Assembly: GCF_030160115.1 (NCBI RefSeq)
Contig: NZ_BSNS01000002.1
Location: 248,001 to 312,000 of the forward strand
From: Devosia nitrariae
GTDB taxonomy: Bacteria; Pseudomonadota; Alphaproteobacteria; Rhizobiales; Devosiaceae
Reading direction: 5' to 3'
Length of the DNA: 64,000 nt
Shown: piece by piece, positions 1 through 9,020 of the stretch
Position numbering within the stretch: the first letter of the stretch is position 1
Layout of the letters: every line of letters starts with the position of its first letter
Notes under the pieces: generated by a model
Databases searched by the model: none
What the model saw: the letters and a program-made list of their open reading frames with translations, nothing else
Told to the model about the DNA's origin: nothing
Program-made: the position numbers and the translations under genes

Positions 1-51
1 CGGCATCATGCCGCTTCGGCGCATTCGCCTCTCGGTTGGTGCGAGCAGCCC

Positions 52-161
52 GTACGGGCACAAAGATGTCGCCTCCATCCAGGATAGAACCTCCACCCCT
101 GCAACCTCGAGCACCGTCGGTCCAAGGTCCATAAGCGAGGCGAGGTTATCGACACGCAGAT
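52..161 (-). pseudogene. decayed fragment of a sulfatase gene
   Basis: Read on the minus strand, this stretch encodes LRVDNLASLMDLGPTVLEVA followed by GVEVLSWMEATS. That matches the C-terminal half of the intact sulfatase at 3135-4580, which has LRVDDLVSLMDLGPTVLELA. By eye the DNA is about 80 % identical to 3447-3556 over 110 bases. There is no start codon, no active-site region, and homology fades below about position 50, so this is a short relic and not a truncated gene. Its upstream end abuts the stop codon of the Excalibur gene at 163. The fragment probably came from duplication or rearrangement of a sulfatase gene. Confidence 0.75.
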
Positions 162-162
162 T

Positions 163-540
163 TCACCGGTCTTCCTGCTCACAACCGATGCCGTCACCGT
201 CCTTGTCGAGATCGAACGCATCAGGACCGGAAATTGTGACGGAGCCGTTGAAGTTGCTGCAGTCCAGATCGACGCTTCCCACCAGGTCCGTCGATGCAAC
301 CGGACCCGGCGTCGTGTAGATCACCTGCGTTGCCACTTTAGGGGCATCGGCACCCGGCATTACCAGGAACGACGGCAGACCGATGACAGGAACAAACGCC
401 TGCGGCGAAGTCGGGAAGACGTATACAATTGTGGTGTCACCACCAGTAACGATAGGCTGGGATGCCGTTTCCTGCGCTGCGACCGGGATGGCTGTGCTTG
501 CGGTAAAAGCTACTACCGCGACTAAATCTAGATGCTTCAT
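163..540 (-). CDS. secreted protein with C-terminal Excalibur-like calcium-binding domain
   Basis: The 125-residue product starts with an apparent Sec signal peptide (MKHLDLVAVVAFTASTAIPVAAQ, cut near residue 22), so it should act outside the cytoplasm. The last ~40 residues resemble an Excalibur domain: a paired-Cys frame DLDCSNF...IGCEQ enclosing a DKDGDGIGC calcium-loop motif. The middle is low-complexity and rich in Pro, Val and Thr. Excalibur domains occur in extracellular or cell-wall proteins and are inferred to bind calcium. No partner gene is visible. It diverges from the T5orf172 gene, and its stop codon lies against a sulfatase relic, so the locus has been rearranged. Confidence 0.7.
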   Translation of the reverse strand: MKHLDLVAVVAFTASTAIPVAAQETASQPIVTGGDTTIVYVFPTSPQAFVPVIGLPSFLVMPGADAPKVATQVIYTTPGPVASTDLVGSVDLDCSNFNGSVTISGPDAFDLDKDGDGIGCEQEDR

Positions 541-803
541 TTCTGGGCCTCATCTGAATGCCCCGCACTTCCAGAACGCAGTGCATTGGCTCACGTGTCC
601 CGTACAATTTGAGACAAGATGAGGGGGGCCGGAGATGCACGTCCGACCATTTTCGCACAGAAAGCAGCAAACCGTATCGAGCTGCAATTTCGATCCAGCA
701 GCATTTGACCACACCGAAGAAGATACGCCCTGCAGGAGATAGAAAACTACTTCAGTCCGAGCGCTGCACACAGTATCCTGCCAAAAATTTGGGGCAGGAA
801 CTA

Positions 804-2246
804 ATGACTTCAGATCAGGTCATATTAGTCGGTAGTGCAGCGTGCGTTGTCTCAGCGTTCATTCTATTGATTGCGGCAATGGTACGGGAACACTGGCGCT
901 GGAAACGGATTGTTGCGGCAGAACGGGCGAAACGATCTGCTCTAGAGCAGCGGTTTTCCTCGATCATCGATGCCGATACCGAGGCCGCTCGGATCGTTGA
1001 AGTCGCCACATCGGAGGCGGAGAAGCGAGAAAGCGAGTCAAAGGCGCTTGTGACCTCTCTCGGCATTGATATCGCAAGGCTCAACAGCGAACTCGGGCAG
1101 GTACGGTTGTCCTATCGGGAGAAGAAGGCAATCTTCGACCGTTTGGCGAAGGAGGTTGCGGTATTCGACGAGCGGTTAGCGTTTGCGGAGATGGGCGTAT
1201 ACGAGCCCCACTTCGATTTCGACACGAGCGAAGATTTCAAGGAGGCCATCGTCCGCGTCCGAGACCGGCAGAAAGCGATGGTGTCGAACAAAGCCGCGGT
1301 CGTCTGCCGAACTCAATGGACGGTCGACGGGAGTGCAGCCAGGGGTAGAACGATGACCGAACGCAATGTCAGGCTCACCCTGCGCGCTTTCAACAGCGAG
1401 TGCGATGCCGCCATCGCAAACACTCGGTGGAACAATGCCAATGCGATGGAGAAGCGCATCGAGAACGCGCGCAATCAGATCGACAAGCACAATGCCTCTA
1501 GTCAGGTCGAGATTACCCAGACATATTTCCAATTGAAGCTCGATGAACTCCGGTTGACGCACGAGTATCGCGAGAAGGCAAAACAGGAACGGGAAGAGCG
1601 AGCCGACGAAGCGCGCGCCGCCCGCGAAGAACAAAAGCTTATCCGCGAGATGGAGCGAGCAGAGGAGGAGGAGGCGCGCTACGAGCGAATGCTGCAGAAG
1701 GCTAAAGCCGAGGCCGCGAGTGTGGTTGGTCCCAAGCTAGAGGCATACTCGCAGCAGATCGCTATTCTCGAGCGCGACCTGGCAGAAGCGCATGCAAAAG
1801 TCGAGCGAGCACGCGCCATGGCTGAGATGACTAGGACCGGCTACGTCTACGTCATCTCGAACATCGGCTCATTCGGCCCCGACCTCGTGAAAATCGGGCT
1901 TACCCGACGTCTTGATCCCGCTGATCGCATTCGCGAGCTTGGCGATGCAAGCGTTCCATTCCTCTTCGACACACACGCAATGATCTACAGCGAGGACGCG
2001 CCTGCGCTAGAGCGCGCACTACACACCGAGTTTGCGGCGCAGCGTGTCAACGCGACCAACATGCGCAAAGAGTTCTTCCGTGTCTCTATCGAGGAGGTGG
2101 AGGCGACCGTGAAGCGCCTTGCACCTGCTGCCGCGTTTTTCCGCGATATCGAGGCTCAGGAATACCATGAGACACGCGCTCTGCGGAACGCACATTTGAC
2201 GCAGCAGACCATCAATGAAGAGCTCGCGTTTCCAGAGGCGCTATGA
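804..2246 (+). CDS. membrane-anchored coiled-coil protein with C-terminal T5orf172 (GIY-YIG-like) domain
   Basis: I chose ATG 804 because it follows a GGCAGGA ribosome site and puts a transmembrane helix at residues ~6-28 (VILVGSAACVVSAFILLIAA); the open frame extends upstream to 558 without a plausible signal. The 480-residue product then has charged coiled-coil stretches (~35-110 and ~230-345, very rich in Glu, Arg and Ala), probably spanning a DUF4041-type region. Residues ~344-428 form a T5orf172 domain: YVYVISN, VKIGLTRR, RIRELG and ALHTEF resemble the GIY-YIG core order. T5orf172 proteins are frequent in phages and near defence genes, but the substrate is unknown. Nuclease activity is inference. 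Confidence 0.75.
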   Translation: MTSDQVILVGSAACVVSAFILLIAAMVREHWRWKRIVAAERAKRSALEQRFSSIIDADTEAARIVEVATSEAEKRESESKALVTSLGIDIARLNSELGQVRLSYREKKAIFDRLAKEVAVFDERLAFAEMGVYEPHFDFDTSEDFKEAIVRVRDRQKAMVSNKAAVVCRTQWTVDGSAARGRTMTERNVRLTLRAFNSECDAAIANTRWNNANAMEKRIENARNQIDKHNASSQVEITQTYFQLKLDELRLTHEYREKAKQEREERADEARAAREEQKLIREMERAEEEEARYERMLQKAKAEAASVVGPKLEAYSQQIAILERDLAEAHAKVERARAMAEMTRTGYVYVISNIGSFGPDLVKIGLTRRLDPADRIRELGDASVPFLFDTHAMIYSEDAPALERALHTEFAAQRVNATNMRKEFFRVSIEEVEATVKRLAPAAAFFRDIEAQEYHETRALRNAHLTQQTINEELAFPEAL

Positions 2247-2501
2247 CGAAAAAACGATGCAACACTATTCCTCAGCCGAACAGCGTGACCACCTGGCGCC
2301 ATCACCCACCCTCGGGAATGATGATGCTGCCAATCTATGAGGCGCGCAGTTCTGCTAAAGATGGCACATGCTAAGCTGCCGCGGCTCAAGGGCGAAACAT
2401 GCAGGGAATGAGGTGTGGATACTTACGGGTGCTCGCTTGCAGAGCCGCCAATGAACAGTGACCGTCGGCGACGTATTGCGGCTTAGAATGAGATACAGCC
2501 C

Positions 2502-3026
2502 TTGGAACCGCGGGATTGGTTCAGCGCCGCCAGCGCTTTCATCGCTCTTGGCTCGCTAGGGCTAGGCATCTTCAACTTTTGGTCTGCCCGTAGAGTGGCC
2601 GAACCTGCGGTAGAGATGCTTGTGTCGCCGCAACCGCAGGACGGAAGGGACAGTACTCGTCATGCCCGAGTAGCGTTCCGCATCAGCATGGATGGCGCCA
2701 TCTCCGCGACCGAACTGCGCGAGATCGAGGTTGTCTCGCCTGGCAGGGCGCAGCTGCGACTCTACACTTGGACCGCTTCTGGCGACGAATACATTCCAAA
2801 CTTTGACAACCGCGCAAGTGAGGGCGCTTCGCGCCTCAAAGGCCGTTGGGCGTTAAACTTGCGAAACGACAGCCGCTGGGCTTTAGCTGGACTTTGGGTC
2901 ACTCTTCCCAGGAAGCACAGGCAAATCAGATTCAAGCTGCACTTTGCCTCAAAAGGCCCTCGCAGTTTCGGGGGCACCATCTCTGTCCAACGCTCAATAG
3001 ACTGGGCGGATCGACGAATACAGTAA
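2502..3026 (+). CDS. hypothetical membrane-anchored protein
   Basis: The 174-residue product has one N-terminal hydrophobic helix at about residues 9-27 (AASAFIALGSLGLGIFNFW) and then a soluble domain rich in Arg and beta-type sequence, with no motif I recognise. An in-frame stop at 2484 leaves only the TTG at 2502 as a usable start, and no strong ribosome site precedes it. It lies downstream of the T5orf172 gene, separated by 255 bases, and is convergent with the sulfatase operon. Base composition is lower in GC than the core genes, in keeping with an accessory patch. Function unknown. Confidence 0.5.
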   Translation: MEPRDWFSAASAFIALGSLGLGIFNFWSARRVAEPAVEMLVSPQPQDGRDSTRHARVAFRISMDGAISATELREIEVVSPGRAQLRLYTWTASGDEYIPNFDNRASEGASRLKGRWALNLRNDSRWALAGLWVTLPRKHRQIRFKLHFASKGPRSFGGTISVQRSIDWADRRIQ

Positions 3027-3095
3027 ATGCTGAGCAAACGCGCTAAAATGAGGAAATATATGGATTGCCTAGAAGCGGGTCGTATAGCTGACACC

Positions 3096-3115
3096 GTTGG
3101 CTAGCCGCAGCCAAC
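3096..3115. terminator. hairpin between convergent genes, possible terminator
   Basis: GTTGGCT (3096-3102) and AGCCAAC (3109-3115) form a perfect 7-bp stem with a 6-base loop. It sits between the hypothetical gene ending at 3026 and the sulfatase operon ending at 3135. No T-tract follows on either strand, so intrinsic termination is uncertain. Confidence 0.35.
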
Positions 3116-3134
3116 TCCAACAAGGAAGGAGCAC

Positions 3135-4580
3135 TCACGCCTGCCCCACAGACGCCAGATGCCGCCTGAACCCCTGCGTGATCCGGTCACTCTGAATGCG
3201 CCAGTTGAGCATATCCAACAGGAGCGATTGCTTCACCGCCGCGCAGTCGGGGTCGTCCCAGCGGTTCGTCACCTCACGCGGATCCGCCTCAAGGTCAAAG
3301 AGCTGGCCCTCATCAATGTCGACGAAATGGACCAGCTTCCAGTCCCCCTTGCGCACCATCGTCATGAACTGCGTCCCCTCGAGGATCTTGTCGTTGGCGT
3401 GCTCAGAGAACACGCTCTCGCGGATCGACGCGTCCTCGCCGTTGAGATACGGGCGCAGCGATTTCGCCTCCATCCATGACGGAACGTCGACACCTGCCAG
3501 CTCGAGCACCGTTGGTCCGAGGTCCATCAGCGAGACCAGGTCATCGACGCGCAGGTCGTTCTCGATCCCTGGCACAGCGACGATGGCGGGAACACGGACG
3601 CTCTGCTCGTACATCGTCCATTTCTGCGAATGGCCGTGATCGTTGAGGCAGTCGCCGTGATCGGAGGTGAAGACGATGATGGTGTCGTCCAGCACCCCGC
3701 GCGTTTCGAGCGCATCGAGGACCTTGCCGACTTGCGTATCGATCATCGAGACGTTGGCATAGTAGTGCGTTCGCTGGCGGTGCATCTGCTGTGGTGACGG
3801 TTCGGCGAGGTGCACGATGGCATCGTGGTCGTCGGAGAGGTGCTGTCGCCGCAGGGCGCGCAAGGGTGCCGGCTGACTTTCGAGGTCGTAGTCCCGGATG
3901 GGCTCGGGTAATGGCCGATCGGCATATTTCGCTAGGTATTCCGGGGTCGGGTCGTAGGGTGGGTGCGGCCCGGGCAGCCCTATTTGCAGGAAGAACGGCT
4001 CCTTTCCGGGATAGCGCTCGAGCCAGAGGCAGGCCAGGTCCGCGACGAAGACGTCGGCATGGAGGCTCTCGTCGAGTTCCCAGATGAAGGCGCCGAGCCG
4101 CTCGCCGTAGTCTTCGCGACGGCGATAGGTCACCCGACTGGGCTTCTCGACCCCGCGGGCCCAGAGCGCCTTGTCCCACTGATCGAGATAGAAGGCGACA
4201 TTCGGATGCGCCCGGTCCTTGTTTTCGACGACATGGCGCTCGTGAAAGCCGAACGCGCCTTCGACGGGGTTGGTGTGCATCTTGCCGACGTTCACGCACC
4301 GGTAGCCCGCCTTGTTGAGGAGCGTCACCCAGGACCAGGGCCAGGGCTCGCCGTTGCGCATGACGCCGTTGGTGTGCGGATAGGTTCCGGTAAAGAGCGA
4401 CGCTCGCGAGGGCGCACAGGACGGAGAGCTGACATACATCCTGGTAAAGCTCGTCCCCCGCCGGACCAAACGGTCGAGGTTCGGGGTGTCCATATGCTTA
4501 AAGCCCAATGCCCGGATCGTGTCGAACCGCTGCTGGTCGGTGAGGATGAAAACGATGTTGGGGCGGCGTTCCACGCTCAT
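3135..4580 (-). CDS. type I sulfatase (formylglycine-dependent)
   Basis: The 481-residue product is an alkaline-phosphatase-fold sulfatase that hydrolyses sulfate esters. The active-site motif SCAPSRASLFTG places the Cys to be converted to formylglycine at about residue 55 (C-x-P-S-R). Metal-site elements are visible: the N-terminal FILTDQQRFD and the later FTSDHGDCLNDHG. No signal peptide is seen, so it is probably cytoplasmic and acts on an imported substrate. ATG 4580 has the ribosome site AGGAAG; a TTG at 4598 is less likely. It is the last gene of the operon and follows the second sulfatase by 26 bases. The true substrate is unknown; a sulfated sugar or sugar acid is inferred from the aldolases and transporter. 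A relic of a paralogue lies at 52-161. Confidence 0.9.
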   Translation of the reverse strand: MSVERRPNIVFILTDQQRFDTIRALGFKHMDTPNLDRLVRRGTSFTRMYVSSPSCAPSRASLFTGTYPHTNGVMRNGEPWPWSWVTLLNKAGYRCVNVGKMHTNPVEGAFGFHERHVVENKDRAHPNVAFYLDQWDKALWARGVEKPSRVTYRRREDYGERLGAFIWELDESLHADVFVADLACLWLERYPGKEPFFLQIGLPGPHPPYDPTPEYLAKYADRPLPEPIRDYDLESQPAPLRALRRQHLSDDHDAIVHLAEPSPQQMHRQRTHYYANVSMIDTQVGKVLDALETRGVLDDTIIVFTSDHGDCLNDHGHSQKWTMYEQSVRVPAIVAVPGIENDLRVDDLVSLMDLGPTVLELAGVDVPSWMEAKSLRPYLNGEDASIRESVFSEHANDKILEGTQFMTMVRKGDWKLVHFVDIDEGQLFDLEADPREVTNRWDDPDCAAVKQSLLLDMLNWRIQSDRITQGFRRHLASVGQA

Positions 4581-4606
4581 GCTTCCTGCTTCCCTCAATT
4601 GCGATG

Positions 4607-6070
4607 CTATCTGATGCTGTTCTTCACCCGCTGGGATGCATCAGGCAGCGATCTGGTGACGCGCGGCGGTGCCTGAGCGGCCTCGGAATCGAGGAAGGCT
4701 GATATCTGCGCGAGCAAAGCTGCCTCGGTCGACGCACAGGCAGGATCACCGGAGATGTTCCGCGTCTCCTGCGGATCGGCGGCAAGGTCGAACATCTCCC
4801 GCTCCATGCGTCCCTCACTTGAATAGAGGGTCACTTTGTAGCGCTCGTTGCGCGCCATGGTCGCTCGCATCGGTGGGTCCCAGAGCGTCCCCGTGTCACT
4901 GACCCCCGAATTGCGGTAGGCGCAGACAGCGGCGCTCCGTCTCGCGGTCCCCCTCGCCGACATGGCGACGAGATCTTCGCTCGACGGGCAAGATCCGTTG
5001 TCGAGACCCGCCGCCGCAAGGCAGGTCGCGGCGACGTCGCGCCCCTGTGCGAGACCGGTGCATCGGCTGCCGGCAGCAATGCGGCCAGGCCACCGCAACA
5101 GGAGCGGCACGCCTACGGTAGGCTCGTAAAGCGCGACACCCTTGGAAAAAAGCGCGTGGTCGCCGAGTTGGTCGCCGTGGTCCGACATAAAGACGACCAG
5201 CGTATCCTCGGCGAGGCCAGCCTCGTCTAGGGCTGCGAGGACGCGGCCGATCTGATAATCGAGAAACGCGATCGAAGCCGCGTAACCGCGACGAATGGCG
5301 GTGATCTCTTCGGGTGCAAAATCCGCGACGCGTCCCAGAGACGAGTGCTCCTGCTCGCGGCGCACACATTCAGGGTGATCGGTGCGAGGCGGTATGGGCG
5401 CCGGGATGCTTGCGGGGTCGATACGCTCGGCAAAGCTCGTCGGATGATCCTGGTAGGGGTCGTGCGGGTCAAACAGGCTCATCAGGCAGAAGAAGGGCCG
5501 CCCGTCGGCTTTCGCGGCCCCAAGAAAATCGATGGTCCTGTCGGCGGCCCACTTGCTCATGTGCACATCTTCGCCGTGGTGAAGTTCACGCCGGCCGTTG
5601 CGCGCGAGCGCCTCACGGAACTCCGGCGCAGTTGCCGAAAGCCATTTCGTATAGCCGTTGAACGGGCTGTCCATGGCGACCGACGGCTCAAGACACCACT
5701 CATAGATGTCGAAGCCGTCGCCGGGATGCCGTCGGTCCTGCTCTTCCACGCGGCTGCTGACATGAAGCTTGCCAAAGAGCGCCGTGTGATAGCCTGCCTC
5801 GCGCCGCAGGCGACCCGTGAACAAGGTCTCTTCGGGAGAGAGGTTGTCGTAGACGCTGAGCACGGCATGATCGGAAACGGGCTTGCCCGTAAAGATACTG
5901 GCGCGCGAGGGCGTGCAAACCGGATTGTCGACAGTGCAGTTTTCGAACGCCGCGCCCGCTGCCGCCAATCGGTCCAGGTTCGGGGTCGGTATCCAGGAAC
6001 AGCCATAGGCGCCCAGCGTGTCGCGCCGCTGCTGATCCGTCATGATCATGAGAATGTTGGGGGCGGACAT
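4607..6070 (-). CDS. type I sulfatase, second of the operon
   Basis: The 487-residue product has the sulfatase signature VCTPSRASIFTG, with the formylglycine Cys at residue 52, plus an N-terminal MIMTDQQRRDT metal-binding segment and a C-terminal FMSDHGDQLGDH segment. It shares only general family similarity with the neighbour at 3135-4580, so the two probably remove different sulfate groups. There is no signal peptide. The open frame extends upstream to 6193, but that would overlap the aldolase gene, and MSAPNILMIM at 6070 is the normal family start. It lies 11 bases after the aldolase stop. Arylsulfatase or phosphonate-ester hydrolase activity cannot be separated by eye. Confidence 0.9.
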   Translation of the reverse strand: MSAPNILMIMTDQQRRDTLGAYGCSWIPTPNLDRLAAAGAAFENCTVDNPVCTPSRASIFTGKPVSDHAVLSVYDNLSPEETLFTGRLRREAGYHTALFGKLHVSSRVEEQDRRHPGDGFDIYEWCLEPSVAMDSPFNGYTKWLSATAPEFREALARNGRRELHHGEDVHMSKWAADRTIDFLGAAKADGRPFFCLMSLFDPHDPYQDHPTSFAERIDPASIPAPIPPRTDHPECVRREQEHSSLGRVADFAPEEITAIRRGYAASIAFLDYQIGRVLAALDEAGLAEDTLVVFMSDHGDQLGDHALFSKGVALYEPTVGVPLLLRWPGRIAAGSRCTGLAQGRDVAATCLAAAGLDNGSCPSSEDLVAMSARGTARRSAAVCAYRNSGVSDTGTLWDPPMRATMARNERYKVTLYSSEGRMEREMFDLAADPQETRNISGDPACASTEAALLAQISAFLDSEAAQAPPRVTRSLPDASQRVKNSIR

Positions 6071-6081
6071 GGCGGTCTCCG

Positions 6082-7011
6082 TTAAAACATTATCTCGGGG
6101 ATCGCCTTTGCCGCGGCGCGTTGCAGGTCCGGCACGACCGAGGGATCGATCCAGCGATAGGGTTGGCGCAACCGCGTTCCGACATCGGCCCAACCGCCTA
6201 TGGCGGCCAGCAGCTTGTCGAGCGCGGCGTTGGAATATCCGCCGGTGCGGGCAAAGGGCGCGATGTGGGTATCGAGGAAGTCGCGCAGGCGAGTTTCAAT
6301 CTCGAGCGCCCGCCCGAGATCATCTGCCATGAGCTGTGTCCAGCGCTGCGCGCCCGACGGACTGAGGCAAGCCACATTGGAGAACGCGCCAGCAGCAACC
6401 CCTTCGCTGACGCCCGTTGCCAGGTGGTGACCGGGCACGAATAGCGACCGACCCGTGAGATGCTGGCGCGCCTCGCGGTACCAATCCGCATCGCCGTCCG
6501 CGAGTTTGATGCCGACAACCTGCGACACTGGCTCGAGGATCCGAGCGAGCTCGGATGGCGAGAAGACGCGTTTTGCGTGCGGCGGATGATAGAGGATGAT
6601 CGGGATCGCGCCAGCGGCCTCGGCTGCCAGCTCGAGAAACCGCGTCGCTTCTGCGGGGGTCACTGGCCACCAATCGGGCAATATGACCTGGATGGCCGCC
6701 GGCTCCAGCACAGCGGCGCGGCGAACGCGCTCGATCGACAGGCGCGGATCAGGTTGGCAGGCGCCGATGACGAACGGCACCTGCGCTGCGCGGCAACGGC
6801 CGGCGAGCAGCGCCTGAATGGCGTCGAATTCGTCTTCGCTCTGGTTGTGGAACTCCCCTGCCGTGCCGTTGGAATAGATGCCGTCGACGCGCACGGAGAT
6901 CAGATGATCTATCTCGGCGCCGAGGCGGGCGAAATCGATGGTGTCGTCGGAGTTTATGGGCAGCAGCAGGGTTGCCCAGTTCCCACTTATGGGGCCTCGC
7001 GAACTTTTCAT
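6082..7011 (-). CDS. DapA/NanA-family class I aldolase (lyase) 1
   Basis: The 309-residue TIM-barrel protein belongs to the dihydrodipicolinate synthase/N-acetylneuraminate lyase family, which forms a Schiff base between a Lys and a 2-keto acid such as pyruvate. The key residues are present: Tyr141 in ILYHPP and the Schiff-base Lys169 in VVGIKLADGD, plus the GTAGEF loop where canonical enzymes have GTTGE. Length is normal for the family. ATG 7011 overlaps the stop of the ATPase gene (ATGA), so translation is coupled. The context argues for a catabolic 2-keto-3-deoxy-acid aldolase and against lysine biosynthesis. The substrate is not known. Confidence 0.88.
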   Translation of the reverse strand: MKSSRGPISGNWATLLLPINSDDTIDFARLGAEIDHLISVRVDGIYSNGTAGEFHNQSEDEFDAIQALLAGRCRAAQVPFVIGACQPDPRLSIERVRRAAVLEPAAIQVILPDWWPVTPAEATRFLELAAEAAGAIPIILYHPPHAKRVFSPSELARILEPVSQVVGIKLADGDADWYREARQHLTGRSLFVPGHHLATGVSEGVAAGAFSNVACLSPSGAQRWTQLMADDLGRALEIETRLRDFLDTHIAPFARTGGYSNAALDKLLAAIGGWADVGTRLRQPYRWIDPSVVPDLQRAAAKAIPEIMF

Positions 7012-8006
7012 CGGACTGCGCCCTGCACCATCAGCCCGTCCAGATCGTCGCGAATGCAGGCTTTGAAGTGCCCGGGCGCAACCTCGCGCAGCGGCGGCAC
7101 GATGCCGGCACACGCATCGATCGCGACGGGGCAGCGTGTTCGAAAGACGCACCCTGAAGGCGGATTGGCCGGGCTCGGAATATCGCCTGTCAGGATCTGC
7201 CGGTTGGCTCGACGCGTCGGATCGGGAGACGGCACCGAGGAGAGCAGAGCCCGCGTATAGGGATGCTGAGGAGCCGAGTACAGCTGCCGGGCGGGCGCCT
7301 TTTCCATGATCCGGCCGAGGTAGAGCACAATGACGGTGTCGGCGATGTATTCGACGACCGCCAGGTCGTGCGCGATGAACAGCATCGTGAGGTTCAGCCG
7401 GATCTGCAACTCGCGCAGAAGGTTGATGATCTGGGCCTGAATCGAGACATCGAGCGCCGAGACGGGTTCGTCGGCGACGATCATCTCGGGCTCGAGGGCC
7501 AAGGCGCGGGCGATGCCGATGCGCTGGCGCTGTCCGCCCGAGAACTCGTGCGCATAGCGATCCAGGGCATCGGGCGGCAGGTCGACTGAAGCGAGGACAG
7601 ATCTCGCCTTCTCGCGACGCTCATTTGCCGTGCCGATCCGCTGAATATCGAGGCCTTCGGTCAGAATTTGGCCGATGGTCATGCGCGGCGAGAGGCTGGC
7701 GAACGGGTCCTGGAAAATGTACTGGATGCGCGCGTGCAGGCGCCGCCGCTCGGCACGCGACGCGCGGGCCGTGTCCAGCCCATCAAAGATGATCCGGCCG
7801 GACGTGGGCGCGACGAGCTGCGCCGCCATCCGGGCGATCGTCGTCTTGCCGCTGCCCGATTCACCCACCAGCCCAACCACCTGACCGTGCGGGACGTCGA
7901 ACGAGACATCTTCTACCGCACGCACGACAGGCCCGCGTCCGAAAGCGACCGGCGGAAAGTGCTTGCTGAGGGCGGATACGGAAAGGAGGGGCGTGTTGAC
8001 CGTCAT
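7008..8006 (-). CDS. Dpp/Opp-type ABC transporter ATPase (DppF-like)
   Basis: The 332-residue ATPase has Walker A GESGSGKT at residues 49-56, a Q-loop region IFQDPFASLSP, the signature [14 protein letters not shown] and Walker [13 protein letters not shown]. The C-terminal oligopeptide-transporter domain carries the Cys-rich GCVFRTRCP motif typical of DppF/OppF. The ORF extends upstream to 8345, but MTVNTPLLSV at 8006 is the expected start, one base from the preceding stop at 8008. It should pair with the next ATPase (8008-9018) to power the permeases at 9956-11804. Confidence 0.93.
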   Translation of the reverse strand: MTVNTPLLSVSALSKHFPPVAFGRGPVVRAVEDVSFDVPHGQVVGLVGESGSGKTTIARMAAQLVAPTSGRIIFDGLDTARASRAERRRLHARIQYIFQDPFASLSPRMTIGQILTEGLDIQRIGTANERREKARSVLASVDLPPDALDRYAHEFSGGQRQRIGIARALALEPEMIVADEPVSALDVSIQAQIINLLRELQIRLNLTMLFIAHDLAVVEYIADTVIVLYLGRIMEKAPARQLYSAPQHPYTRALLSSVPSPDPTRRANRQILTGDIPSPANPPSGCVFRTRCPVAIDACAGIVPPLREVAPGHFKACIRDDLDGLMVQGAVR

Positions 8007-8007
8007 C

Positions 8008-9018
8008 TCACACCTCCTGCCAGCGGATGCAGCGGCTGAATTGCGCATGACCGGTATCGGCCAGCGCCGGCAAGGCCTCGGTGCACCGATCGATGCGATA
8101 GCCGCAACGCGAGGCGAACGGGCAGCCGTTGGGCAGGTTGGCCAGGCTCGGCACCGAGCCGGCGATCGTCGGCAGCGGCGTACCGGCTTCCTTAAGGACC
8201 GTTGCTTCCCCGAGCCGGGGCGCCGAACGCATGAGACCCTCGGTATAGGGGTGGCGCGGATGGGAAAATACCCGGGCCACGCTCCCCGTCTCGACGATCG
8301 AGCCGGCATACATGACCGCGACCCGGTCCGCGATCTCGGCGACAACGCCGAGATTATGGGTGATGAACAGCATGCCCATTCCGCGTTCGGACTGCATGCG
8401 CTTGAGGAGGTCCAGGATCTGGGCCTGGATGGTCACATCGAGGGCCGTGGTCGGCTCATCAGCAATCAGCAGCGCGGGATCGCAGGCGAGGGCCATCGCG
8501 ATGGTCGCGCGCTGGCGCATGCCGCCGGAGAGCTCGTGGGGATATTGGCTCGCCCTTCGCCTCGGGTCGGGAATGCCAACGCCTGCGAGCAGGCCTACAG
8601 CCTCCGCAAATGCCTTGGCATGCGAAGCCCCCTTGTGAATCCGGATCGGCTCGGCGATCTGCTCGCCAATGGTGAAAACGGGGTTCAGGCTCGTCAACGG
8701 CTCCTGAAACACCATGCCGATGTCATTTCCCCGCACCCCGCGGAACGCCTCGCGGGAGAGCCCGCGCAGATCTACGACATCCCCCGATTTCCGGCGCAGC
8801 GCCAGCCGGCCGGATTCGACCTCTCCCACGCCCTTGGGAAGCAGGCCCATGATGCTGAGGCTCGTAACCGATTTGCCAGAACCGGACTCCCCGACGAGCG
8901 CCACCGTCTCTGCCGGCGCGATCGTCAGGTTGAGATCGCGCACGGCAACGACACGCTGCTTTGCGATGCGGAAGACGGTGGTGAGCCCGGCGATATCCAG
9001 GATTGGCTGGGCGTCCAT
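8008..9018 (-). CDS. Dpp/Opp-type ABC transporter ATPase (DppD-like)
   Basis: The 336-residue ATPase has Walker A GESGSGKS at residues 43-50, Q-loop [12 protein letters not shown], the signature [14 protein letters not shown] and Walker [13 protein letters not shown]. The C-terminal GCPFASRCG cluster is the oligopeptide-transporter tail. The start [10 protein letters not shown] at 9018 is two bases downstream of the aldolase stop; the longer frame to 9219 would run into the aldolase gene. It is the DppD-type partner of the 7008-8006 ATPase. This transporter class carries peptides but also oligosaccharides and sugar acids. Confidence 0.93.
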   Translation of the reverse strand: MDAQPILDIAGLTTVFRIAKQRVVAVRDLNLTIAPAETVALVGESGSGKSVTSLSIMGLLPKGVGEVESGRLALRRKSGDVVDLRGLSREAFRGVRGNDIGMVFQEPLTSLNPVFTIGEQIAEPIRIHKGASHAKAFAEAVGLLAGVGIPDPRRRASQYPHELSGGMRQRATIAMALACDPALLIADEPTTALDVTIQAQILDLLKRMQSERGMGMLFITHNLGVVAEIADRVAVMYAGSIVETGSVARVFSHPRHPYTEGLMRSAPRLGEATVLKEAGTPLPTIAGSVPSLANLPNGCPFASRCGYRIDRCTEALPALADTGHAQFSRCIRWQEV

Positions 9019-9020
9019 CG

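Noticed and set aside
2156..2389. Small minus-strand frame at the end of the T5orf172 gene
   Set aside because: It largely overlaps the coding 3' end antisense, with no signal for translation; the 255-base gap 2247-2501 shows nothing else.
3541..4299. Long open frame inside the first sulfatase gene in another frame
   Set aside because: It is a GC-rich shadow frame, Arg/Pro/Ala-rich with no domain, and the sulfatase frame has clear catalytic motifs.
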